DNA of 64,000 bases from Pseudomonas gingeri. Lineage in GTDB: Bacteria; Pseudomonadota; Gammaproteobacteria; Pseudomonadales; Pseudomonadaceae. The position numbers and the translations under genes are program-made. The notes under the pieces are model-generated. The model made no database searches. It was not told the DNA's origin and worked only from the letters and a program-made list of their open reading frames with translations. Shown here one piece after another: positions 53,324 through 59,203 of this stretch. The stretch lies in assembly GCF_013386165.1 (NCBI RefSeq), contig NZ_JACAOS010000001.1:485476-549475 (forward strand). Reading direction: 5' to 3'. How positions within the stretch are numbered: the first letter of the stretch is position 1; the number at the start of each line of letters is the position of its first letter.

Positions 53324-54058
53324 TCAATCACTGGACTCGATAACCCTCGAGTTCAGGGGTTGGACAGGGCGTGCGTTCATTGGATAAAGCCTTTGAAAGG
53401 CGGCGATCTGATCATGGGACAGCTCGACCGGTGTCTTCATGACTAGCCAGGTGACACCGCTACTGCAAGGTGGTGTCGTCAATGAGCCCTGGTATTTGTA
53501 ATAGCTGCTGTGAGGCGGGAGGACGCTGGCGGGATTGAAGGCCACAACTTCCGTGATTTTGCCAACATCCGGCAGTGTGTTGAAAACAGCTTCCAGGTTC
53601 TGGTTTTTTCTTCCCTCCTTGAATAGAACCGCCACGACGACAATCTGGCCGTCGTCAGAGTTGTGGACAAAATGCGCGTCCATCGGAAAGGACTTGCCGT
53701 CTATTTCCTCTTCGCTTGGGGTATGGAAGTGAAACTGCCTGAGTTCGAAGTCTTCATCGTCAAAGCGCAGCAGGCTGCCGCGGGCGACATTGATTTGAAT
53801 CGTATGCCCGTTATTGGTTATTTCAGCGGCTTGAGGGGTGTACTGAAAAGACAGGCCGGGGAGTTTCGAGCTTTTCGCATGGTGGGTTTCAATGTTGACC
53901 GGTGACTGCTGCTTGCCAGTGCTGCAACTGATGTATTCCGGATCCACCTGACCCCAGTGGGTGGGGCCAACATTCCCCTCGTAACCCCAGGAGGCGGCGT
54001 GGCTGTTCAACGACAGGATGGCGAGTATCACGGATACGGCCACATTGGAGGTGTTCAT
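53324..54058 (-). CDS. periplasmic alpha-carbonic anhydrase
   Basis: A 244-residue alpha-class carbonic anhydrase that interconverts CO2 and bicarbonate. A signal peptide (cleavage near NSHAASWGYEG) is followed by the full fold: WGYEG...HWG, CSTGKQQSPVNIET, the zinc ligands His-X-His in LRQFHFHTPSEEE and His in MDAHFVHNSDDG, and the substrate-pocket SLTTPPCSSGV. The two cysteines fit the usual disulfide. The gene appears less G+C-rich than its neighbours and lies between mutS and the tail cluster's repressor, suggesting gain by transfer. Confidence 0.93.
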   Translation of the reverse strand: MNTSNVAVSVILAILSLNSHAASWGYEGNVGPTHWGQVDPEYISCSTGKQQSPVNIETHHAKSSKLPGLSFQYTPQAAEITNNGHTIQINVARGSLLRFDDEDFELRQFHFHTPSEEEIDGKSFPMDAHFVHNSDDGQIVVVAVLFKEGRKNQNLEAVFNTLPDVGKITEVVAFNPASVLPPHSSYYKYQGSLTTPPCSSGVTWLVMKTPVELSHDQIAAFQRLYPMNARPVQPLNSRVIESSD

Positions 54059-54221
54059 GATGGTGGGTCTCGAGCAATGTCGAGACCCGAGCTTAAGATT
54101 CGGAAAAATAAGTAACTACTGTCAGAAATGACAGTTTTTAATACGGATTTGCGATGGGACTGATCGCTATTGGGCGGAAATAACGCTCCCGTCGCCCTTG
54201 GTGCGCATCGTGCGACTGTCT

Positions 54222-54250
54222 ATGCATAAAATATGCAAATCAGCATTTGC
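54222..54250. promoter_or_regulatory. operator region of the tail-cluster repressor
   Basis: ATGCATAAAATATGCA at 54222-54237 is followed by the perfect dyad GCAAATCAGCATTTGC at 54235-54250. Both are built of the (A/T)TGCA(A/T) word that recurs at the tail promoter (55113-55173). It lies 24 bp before the repressor start, which suggests autoregulation. Confidence 0.65.
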
Positions 54251-54273
54251 CATTCCAGAAAAGCGCAAGCAAT

Positions 54274-55017
54274 ATGCGCCTTATGCAAATACGCAACGTT
54301 TCTACCGTCCTACGAGCGCAGCTCGATCGTCACGGGATCTCCCCCACGGAGCTTCACCGTCGTACCGGCGTGCCCCAATCCACCTTGTCGCGCATCCTCA
54401 GCGGGAAGATTGTCGATCCTTCGGACAAGCATATCTCGAAGATCGCCGAGTACTTCGGCATCAGCACCGACCAGTTGCGCGGACGCGCACCCGTGGCTGT
54501 TGCCCGGGATCAGGAACAGGGCACACCGCACTCCGAACTCAAGGATATAAGCCTGTGGGACGACGACACTCCCGTCGATGAAGACGAAGTGTCCGTCCCC
54601 TTTCTTCGCGAGGTTGAATTGGCTGCTGGATCAGGAAGATTCGTCATAGAAGAAAGCGAGAAGGCCAGCTTGCGCTTCGGTAAGCGCAGCCTGCGCCACA
54701 ACGGCGTGCAGTTCGACCAGGCCAAGTGCGTGACCGTGCGCGGCAATAGCATGTTGCCGGTGCTACGCGACGGGGCCACGGTCGGGGTCAACGCGGGCAA
54801 GAGCGCCATCGGCGATATCGTCGATGGCGACCTCTATGCCATCAACCACAATGGTCAGCTACGGGTGAAGCAACTCTATCGCCTGCCAACCGGGATCCGC
54901 CTGCGCAGCTTCAACCGCGACGAGCATCCGGACGAGGACTACAGCTTCCAGGAGATCCAGGAAGAGCAGATCACCATCCTCGGTCACGTCTTCTGGTGGG
55001 GCATGTACGCCCGCTAA
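54274..55017 (+). CDS. PrtR/CI-like S24 repressor of the tailocin
   Basis: A 248-codon gene (247 residues) for an XRE-type repressor with a self-cleaving LexA-like C-terminus. The HTH is LDRHGISPTELHRRTGVPQSTLSRILSGK (about residues 15-44). The cleavage site is Ala-Gly in VELAAGSGRFV, the catalytic Ser is in RGNSMLPVLRDG and the Lys in LRVKQLYRL. RecA-stimulated cleavage after DNA damage should release the tail genes, as for pyocin PrtR. The start is uncertain, with ATGs at 54247, 54274 and 54283 and no strong SD. No PrtN-like activator gene is adjacent. Confidence 0.88.
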   Translation: MRLMQIRNVSTVLRAQLDRHGISPTELHRRTGVPQSTLSRILSGKIVDPSDKHISKIAEYFGISTDQLRGRAPVAVARDQEQGTPHSELKDISLWDDDTPVDEDEVSVPFLREVELAAGSGRFVIEESEKASLRFGKRSLRHNGVQFDQAKCVTVRGNSMLPVLRDGATVGVNAGKSAIGDIVDGDLYAINHNGQLRVKQLYRLPTGIRLRSFNRDEHPDEDYSFQEIQEEQITILGHVFWWGMYAR

Positions 55018-55032
55018 CCCTCCCTGATTCAG

Positions 55033-55062
55033 AAAAAACCCACAGCGATGTGGGTTTTTTTT
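55033..55062 (+). terminator. intrinsic terminator of the repressor gene
   Basis: AAAAAACCCACA and TGTGGGTTTTTT form a perfect 12-bp stem with a GCGA loop and extra T residues, 15 nt after the stop. It insulates the downstream promoter from the repressor transcript. Confidence 0.95.
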
Positions 55063-55133
55063 CGTCCGTAAAAAAGATCAAACCCTTGATCGGCGTGGCT
55101 TTCATGCGTCAGTGCATTTCTTGCGCATAAATA

Positions 55134-55176
55134 AATGCATTTGTGCATTGACTGTATATGCATACATGCATATTCT
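55134..55176 (+). promoter_or_regulatory. operator-controlled promoter of the tail operon
   Basis: TTGACT (55148-55153), a 17-bp spacer and TATTCT (55171-55176) form a near-consensus sigma-70 promoter. Most of the spacer and the edge of the -10 are filled by ATATGCATACATGCATAT (55156-55173), a perfect 8-bp inverted repeat. A second dyad, AATGCA-TTTG-TGCATT (55134-55149), abuts the -35. A weaker copy lies at 55112-55128. Repressor binding here would block polymerase directly. Confidence 0.8.
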
Positions 55177-55488
55177 CTGTCCCAAGCCGGCCGGAAAGGT
55201 CAGCCAAAGGCAGCGATGCCGGGGGTAACCCGAAGCTCTTTAGTCGTACCGCTTCAAAGAACAGGCAGCGATGAACCGGCCTTAACGGTTCAGAGGGTTG
55301 GCAACTGACCCGGGTGTGCAGCGTAAAGCACCGTAAGCAGTTATCCGGCGGACAGGGTCGCGGTCGGAAGAACAATTTGAATCGATCCGTACCGCGCCAG
55401 TAGCGCCGAAAGATCAGGTGTCCGGCCACAGCCGCCATCGCCGAAAACGCGAGCGGCTCCAGGGCGGGGCATCAGGACCGCATTACTG

Positions 55489-55513
55489 AAAAGCCTGGGC
55501 GACCGGGCTTTTT
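55489..55513 (+). terminator. terminator-like hairpin in the leader
   Basis: AAAAGCCTGG, a GCGA loop and CCGGGCTTTTT form a 10-bp stem (one G-T pair) ending in five T. It lies upstream of every structural gene in the operon, so full termination here would silence the operon. Confidence 0.7.
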
Positions 55514-55581
55514 GGAATGCCCACCGAACGCGGGCTCTCACGAGAACCCTTCACCTTGAACAACAAGCCCAAACCATCACC

Positions 55582-55601
55582 GGCCAATGAATGGCCTTTT
55601 T
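55582..55601 (+). terminator. hairpin with T5 before the holin gene
   Basis: GGCCA, an ATGAA loop and TGGCC are followed by TTTTT, ending about 8 nt before the holin SD (AGGAGG). The stem is short, so any termination would be weak. Confidence 0.5.
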
Positions 55602-55620
55602 CTATTGCAGGAGGCGTGAG

Positions 55621-55968
55621 ATGACGAACGAGCAACAAGCGTTGGTGGACATGCCTATCTGGCTGGTCATCTTGCTGGCCGTGGTCGGCGGGGTTTCCGG
55701 CGAAATGTGGCGCGCCGACAAGGACGGTGCCCGTGGCTGGGTACTGCTGCGGCGCCTGGTGCTGCGCTCCGGGGCCTGCATGGTCTGCGGTGTGTCGACC
55801 ATCATGCTGCTGTATGCCGCCGGCGTGTCGATCTGGACCGCGGGTGCCTTTGGTTGTTTGACCGCCATGGCCGGAGCGGATGCCGCCATCGGTCTTTATG
55901 AACGCTGGGCGGCCAAGCGCCTGGGGGTGGACGAAGTGCCTCCCCCGGAGACCCGGCCGGAACAATAG
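55621..55968 (+). CDS. phage-type holin (LydA/holin III-like)
   Basis: A 115-residue membrane protein with three hydrophobic segments: MPIWLVILLAVVGGVSGE, SGACMVCGVSTIMLLYAAG and IWTAGAFGCLTAMAGADAA. A charged loop (RADKDGARGWVLLRR) and a hydrophilic C-terminus complete it. Size and topology match class holins of the P2 LydA type, which permeabilise the inner membrane for the endolysin. AGGAGG gives a strong SD. As first gene of the tail operon it fits the lysis module seen at the front of Pseudomonas tailocins. Confidence 0.8.
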   Translation: MTNEQQALVDMPIWLVILLAVVGGVSGEMWRADKDGARGWVLLRRLVLRSGACMVCGVSTIMLLYAAGVSIWTAGAFGCLTAMAGADAAIGLYERWAAKRLGVDEVPPPETRPEQ

Positions 55969-56017
55969 CCGGATTATTGCCAACGGACTGGAGCCAGCGG
56001 GCCCGAGAGTAGGGCCC

Positions 56018-56039
56018 AGCCCGCAAGGACGCGGGCTTT
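56018..56039 (+). terminator. intercistronic hairpin 1 after the holin gene
   Basis: AGCCCGC, an AAGGAC loop and GCGGGCT form a perfect 7-bp stem followed by TT. It is the first of three hairpins in the 137-bp gap. The T-run is too short for a strong terminator. Confidence 0.45.
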
Positions 56040-56049
56040 CAGGAGGCGA

Positions 56050-56109
56050 ATGATCGCCTGTCGAACCCGTCAATCGACGGGTTTTTTATTACCCGGTGAA
56101 CCCCCATGA
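56050..56109 (+). CDS. possible 19-codon leader peptide
   Basis: An ATG at 56050 directly follows AGGAGGCGA. It opens a 19-codon frame (MIACRTRQSTGFLLPGEPP) that runs through the hairpin at 56064-56087 and stops in a TGA overlapping the ATG of the next gene (ATGA). Translation of it could unfold the hairpin and deliver ribosomes to the gp37-like gene, which otherwise has only a weak SD (GGTGA). SD spacing to this ATG is short (AGGAGG to ATG, 3 nt). There is no homology; treat as a hypothesis. Confidence 0.3.
   Translation: MIACRTRQSTGFLLPGEPP
56064..56087 (+). terminator. intercistronic terminator-like hairpin before the gp37-like gene
   Basis: AACCCGTC, an AATC loop and GACGGGTT form a perfect 8-bp stem followed by four more T and ATT. 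By sequence it is a good intrinsic terminator, yet it lies inside the tail operon, 18 nt before the next gene. A smaller hairpin, GGCGA-ATGA-TCGCC, precedes it at 56045-56058. Confidence 0.7.
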
Positions 56110-56690
56110 ACATCACCCCGATCCTCACGCAACTGCGTGCTCAATGTCCCAGTCTTGCCCAACACATCTCGACCGGCCTTGATCTCGATCTGCTGCAAAG
56201 CAACACCACGCTCCAGACCCCGGCGGCATTCGTCACGGTGATCACCGACCTGGCAAGCACCGACGCCTCACAAAACGTCACCCGCCAAACCCTGACCGAC
56301 CGCCTGGAACTGACCCTGGTACTCGACGCCAGCAATGGCACCCAAGCCTTCGACCAAGTCCACAGTCTGCGCGCCGAACTCTGGCGTGCCCTGGTCGGTT
56401 TCAAACCCGACACCTTCTACAACCCCATCGAATACGACGGCGGCGAACTGATCTCGGTCAATGCCAGCCGCCTGCTCTATCGCCTGCATTTCTTCGCCGA
56501 GTTCCAGCTGGGGCGCAATCGCTCCACGGACCCGGCCGAAACCTGGCACGAGCGTGAATTGGACGGCTTGCCGTCTTTTACCGGGGTCACGGTGAAGGTC
56601 GATGCCATCGACCCCGCCGACCCCAATCTGCACCGCCCAGGCCCCGACGGGCGCCTGGAGCTGACTTTCTCTGGAGACGTAACGCAATGA
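56106..56690 (+). CDS. Mu gp37-like tail protein (putative tail terminator)
   Basis: A 194-residue soluble protein. Its place directly before a gp38-like gene and the sheath gene, and the segment LTDRLELTLVLDASNGTQAFDQVHSLRAELWRALVGF, fit the Mu gp37/tail terminator group that caps the tail tube end. A C-terminal region LHRPGPDGRLELTFSGD reads like the SPIRP-type tail found in these proteins. The family match is from memory and is moderate. Its stop overlaps the next start by 4 bp. Confidence 0.7.
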   Translation: MNITPILTQLRAQCPSLAQHISTGLDLDLLQSNTTLQTPAAFVTVITDLASTDASQNVTRQTLTDRLELTLVLDASNGTQAFDQVHSLRAELWRALVGFKPDTFYNPIEYDGGELISVNASRLLYRLHFFAEFQLGRNRSTDPAETWHERELDGLPSFTGVTVKVDAIDPADPNLHRPGPDGRLELTFSGDVTQ

Positions 56691-56869
56691 CCCAACGCAT
56701 CACCGTAGTGCCGGCCCCAGGCCGTGCCGTACCGGACCCGGAAGCCGGCGACCTGCTACCGCTCGAAGGCCGTGAAGTCGCCGACAGCGCCTGGTGGCGC
56801 CGTCGTCTGGCTGATGGCGATATCACCCTCAACGCCGTGCAAGCGGCACAACCACAGGATGCCCAATAA
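56687..56869 (+). CDS. DUF2635 small tail-cluster protein (Mu gp38-like)
   Basis: A 60-residue protein with the DUF2635 pattern: VVPAPGRAVPDPEAGDLLP followed by LEGREV, then SAWWRRRLADGDI. Mu gp38 occupies the same place before the sheath gene. Its role in tail assembly is unknown. It overlaps the gp37-like gene by 4 bp and the sheath start by 1 bp, so all three are translationally coupled. Confidence 0.85.
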   Translation: MTQRITVVPAPGRAVPDPEAGDLLPLEGREVADSAWWRRRLADGDITLNAVQAAQPQDAQ

Positions 56870-58365
56870 TGGCTATCGGATTCAGCAACATCCCCGCGGA
56901 CCTGCGTGTTCCGCTGTTCTACGCCGAAATGGACAACTCGGCGGCCAATAGCGCGTCGTCGGCCCTGCGTGGCCTGATCGTTGCCCAGGTCAATGACAAC
57001 GTCACCAGCACCGAAGTCGGTAGCCTGGTGCTGGTGTCCAGCCTCGCCCTGGCGAAAAGCATTGGCGGTCAGGGCTCGATGCTCGCCTCGATGTACGACA
57101 CCTGGCGCAAGACCGATTCGATCGGCGAAATCTGGTGCCTGCCGTTGCAAAGTACCGTGGGCAGCATCGCCAAGGCCGATCTGAAGCTGACGGGTACCGC
57201 CACCGAAAGCGGCGTGCTCAACCTGTATGTCGGTGGTGTTCGAGTCCAGGCCACCGTGGTCAACGGGGCGACCGCCGCCCAGGCAGCCACCACCCTGGCG
57301 CTGCAAGTCAACGCCGCGACCGACCTGCCGGTGAGCGCTATCGCCACTGACGGCACCGTCAGCCTGAGCTGCAAATGGACCGGTGACAGCGGCAACGACA
57401 TCAGCCTGCAGTTCAATCGCCTGGGCAAGAGCAATGGCGAGCAGACTCCAGCCGGCCTGACCATCGTTTCCGCAGCAATGGCCGGTGGCACCGGTGTGCC
57501 GGACCAGGTTGCGGCACTCGCGGCACTCGGTGACGAGCCGTTCGAGTTCATCTGCCAGCCCTGGTCCGATGTGGTGACCCTGAATGCCTGGCAAGCGGCG
57601 ATGGACGACAGCGTCGGTCGCTGGTCCTGGTCCAAGCAGCTGTTCGGCCATGTCTACAGCGCCAAGCGCGGTACTGTCGGCACCCTGGTAGCTGCCGGTC
57701 AAACCCGTAATGACCAGCACATGACCATCCTGTCCATGGAGCCGGGTGTGCCGCAACCGTTCTGGGTCCAGGCCGCTGCCTTGGCTGCGCGGACTTCGGT
57801 GTTCATCTCCGCCGATGCCAGCCGTCCGACTCAGAGCGGTAGCCTGGCAGGCATCGATCCGGCCGTGGCCAGCGAGCGCTTCACCCTGACCGAGCGTCAG
57901 TCGCTGCTCAGCTACGGTCTGGCTACTGCCTACTACGAAGGCGGTTATGTACGCATCCAGCGTGCGATCACCACCTACCAGAAAAACGCTTACGGTCAGG
58001 CCGACAACTCCTACCTGGACAGCGAGACCATGCACCAGTCGGCCTTTATCGTGCGCCGCCTGCAAAGCGTGATCACCAGCAAGTACGGTCGCCACAAGCT
58101 GGCGGACGACGGCACCCGTTTCGGCGCCGGCCAGCCGATCATCACCCCGAGCACCATCCGCGGTGAGCTGATCGCCCAGTACGCCAAGCTCGAACTGGAA
58201 GGCCACGTGGAGAACGCCGAGATGTTCGCCGAACACCTGGTCGTCGAGCGTGACAGCCAGGATCCGAGCCGGGTCAACGTGCTGTTCCCGCCGGACTACA
58301 TCAACGGCCTGCGTGTGTTCGCGCTGCTCAACCAGTTCCGCCTGCAGTACGACGCGGCGGCCTGA
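56869..58365 (+). CDS. contractile tail sheath protein (Mu gpL-like)
   Basis: A 498-residue sheath protein that polymerises around the tube and contracts to drive it through the target envelope. The N-terminus (MAIGFSNIPADLRVPLFYAE) is typical of Mu gpL. The central region has repeated beta domains (LKLTGTATESGVLNLYVGGVRVQATV), and the C-terminal part FARYPAD-equivalent ends VNVLFPPDYINGLRVFALLNQFRLQYDAAA, the conserved sheath closure. Its presence makes the particle R-type (contractile) rather than F-type. It is the largest structural gene besides the tape measure. Confidence 0.93.
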   Translation: MAIGFSNIPADLRVPLFYAEMDNSAANSASSALRGLIVAQVNDNVTSTEVGSLVLVSSLALAKSIGGQGSMLASMYDTWRKTDSIGEIWCLPLQSTVGSIAKADLKLTGTATESGVLNLYVGGVRVQATVVNGATAAQAATTLALQVNAATDLPVSAIATDGTVSLSCKWTGDSGNDISLQFNRLGKSNGEQTPAGLTIVSAAMAGGTGVPDQVAALAALGDEPFEFICQPWSDVVTLNAWQAAMDDSVGRWSWSKQLFGHVYSAKRGTVGTLVAAGQTRNDQHMTILSMEPGVPQPFWVQAAALAARTSVFISADASRPTQSGSLAGIDPAVASERFTLTERQSLLSYGLATAYYEGGYVRIQRAITTYQKNAYGQADNSYLDSETMHQSAFIVRRLQSVITSKYGRHKLADDGTRFGAGQPIITPSTIRGELIAQYAKLELEGHVENAEMFAEHLVVERDSQDPSRVNVLFPPDYINGLRVFALLNQFRLQYDAAA

Positions 58366-58390
58366 TCGCCTGCCCACACTGCGTAACCCC

Positions 58391-58414
58391 AGCCCGCTCG
58401 ATGCGGGCTTTTTA
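58391..58414 (+). terminator. intercistronic terminator-like hairpin between sheath and tube genes
   Basis: AGCCCGC, a TCGAT loop and GCGGGCT are followed by TTTT, ending about 5 nt before the tube SD (AAGGAG). Sheath and tube are often tuned separately; partial termination or RNA processing here could set the ratio. Confidence 0.65.
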
Positions 58415-58431
58415 TTGCAAGGAGATACACC

Positions 58432-58779
58432 ATGGGTCAACTGATTGCGGGCACCTGCTACGTCAAAGTGGACGGCGCTCAACTGACTATCAATGGCGGC
58501 TGTGAAGCCCCGCTGATGTTCGTCAAACGGGAAACGGTCGTGCCGGGTTTCTACAAGGAAACCGACGTCGCCCCCACTTTCGCGGTCACCGCGCTGTACA
58601 CGCCGGACTTCCCGCTCAAGCAACTGGTCGCCGGTGTTGATATGACCGTCACCTGCGAATTCAGCAACGGCAAGGTCTACGTGCTGGCCGGTGCCTATCT
58701 GACCGACACCCCGTCTGCCAAGGGTGATGACGCGACCATCGCGCTGAAATTCGAAGGCATCAAGGGGACCTGGCAATGA
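58432..58779 (+). CDS. tail tube protein (Mu gpM-like)
   Basis: A 115-residue protein with the Mu-type tube pattern: LIAGTCYVKVDGAQLTINGG at the N-terminus, a central VAPTFAVTALYTPDFPLKQL, and MTVTCEFSNGKVYVLAGAY near the end. Tube subunits stack as hexamers inside the sheath. AAGGAG gives a strong SD. It ends in an ATGA overlap with the chaperone gene. Confidence 0.92.
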   Translation: MGQLIAGTCYVKVDGAQLTINGGCEAPLMFVKRETVVPGFYKETDVAPTFAVTALYTPDFPLKQLVAGVDMTVTCEFSNGKVYVLAGAYLTDTPSAKGDDATIALKFEGIKGTWQ

Positions 58780-59072
58780 CTGATCCAGTGAAGCTGCAGG
58801 TGCCCATCGAGGCCCACGGCGAGCCATTGACCGAACTCACCCTGCGTCGTCCGACGGTGCAGGAAGTGCGGGCGATCAAGGCGTTGCCGTACAAGATCGA
58901 CAAGGGCGAAGACGTCAGCCTCGACATGGATGTCGCGGCCAAGTACATCGCGGTCTGCGCCGGCATCCCGCCGTCGTCGGTCAACCAGCTGGACCTGTCC
59001 GACCTCAACACCTTGAGCTGGGCGGTGGCGGGTTTTTTCATGAGTGCGGCATCGCAGCCATCGGCGAGCTGA
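58776..59072 (+). CDS. tail assembly chaperone, unshifted form (Mu gp41-like)
   Basis: A 98-residue phage tail assembly protein. It has the gp41/gpG-type core LTELTLRRPTVQEVRAIKALP and a helical second half (MDVAAKYIAVCAGIPPSSVNQL, DLSDLNTLSWAVAGFF). Like other long-tail phage chaperones it is made in two forms: about 11 codons before its stop lies a T TTT TTC slippery site, and a -1 shift gives a longer protein. The unshifted tail (MSAASQPSAS) is short and non-conserved in look. Confidence 0.88.
   Translation: MTDPVKLQVPIEAHGEPLTELTLRRPTVQEVRAIKALPYKIDKGEDVSLDMDVAAKYIAVCAGIPPSSVNQLDLSDLNTLSWAVAGFFMSAASQPSAS
59033..59039 (+). promoter_or_regulatory. -1 ribosomal frameshift site
   Basis: The heptamer T TTT TTC is read in the chaperone frame as GGT TTT TTC (X XXY YYZ), a canonical -1 slippery sequence. 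The phage P2 E-E' gene uses a similar T-run. A G+C-rich region able to form structure begins about 8 nt downstream. Confidence 0.85.
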
Positions 59073-59203
59073 TTGCGGTCGCCTATGACCTGGCCTGGTT
59101 CTGGAAGGTTGACCCCGAACAGATGATGGCCAGGCCACTGGATGTGCTCCGGGAATCCCTGGAGCACGCGCAACGGATCAATGCGATGCAGCAGGTGCAG
59201 TGA
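59039..59203 (+). CDS. tail chaperone -1 frame extension (GpE-like)
   Basis: After a -1 shift the ribosome continues HECGIAAIGELIAVAY, then DLAWFWKVDPEQMMARPLDVL, then RESLEHAQRINAMQQVQ, for 54 codons. The fused product is about 142 residues. The WFW-x(4)-Q-MMARPLDVL-ESLEHAQ part resembles the short C-terminal domain (GpE/GpT type) that binds the tape measure protein. The frame has no SD-supported start of its own. The stop overlaps the tape measure ATG (TGATG). Confidence 0.8.
   Translation, partial: HECGIAAIGELIAVAYDLAWFWKVDPEQMMARPLDVLRESLEHAQRINAMQQVQ

Larger units (their letters stand above)
55183..55620 (+). ncRNA. long structured 5' leader of the tail operon
   Basis: About 440 nt separate the predicted start point from the holin ATG, with no convincing gene on either strand. 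Seen in it: AGGCAGCGATG twice (55208-55218 and 55263-55273), each followed by a hairpin (CGGG/CCCG at 55220-55232; TGAACCG/CGGTTCA at 55272-55292); between them GCTCTTTA (55235-55242), identical to the core of the rrn boxA antitermination element; and two terminator-like hairpins near its end (55489 and 55582). A nut-like antitermination leader is the inference. Confidence 0.55.

Noticed and set aside
53226..53387. 53-codon frame upstream of mutS
   Set aside because: The SD-like run touches the ATG with no spacing, the product is unknown, and it overlaps the carbonic anhydrase gene.
55109..55438. Minus-strand frame in the tail leader as a missing regulator gene
   Set aside because: No SD, no HTH and poor composition. 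It also runs across the operator-promoter region.
56587..58827. 746-codon frame antisense to the sheath and tube genes
   Set aside because: It overlaps three coupled structural genes and shows no domain; rejected as a shadow.
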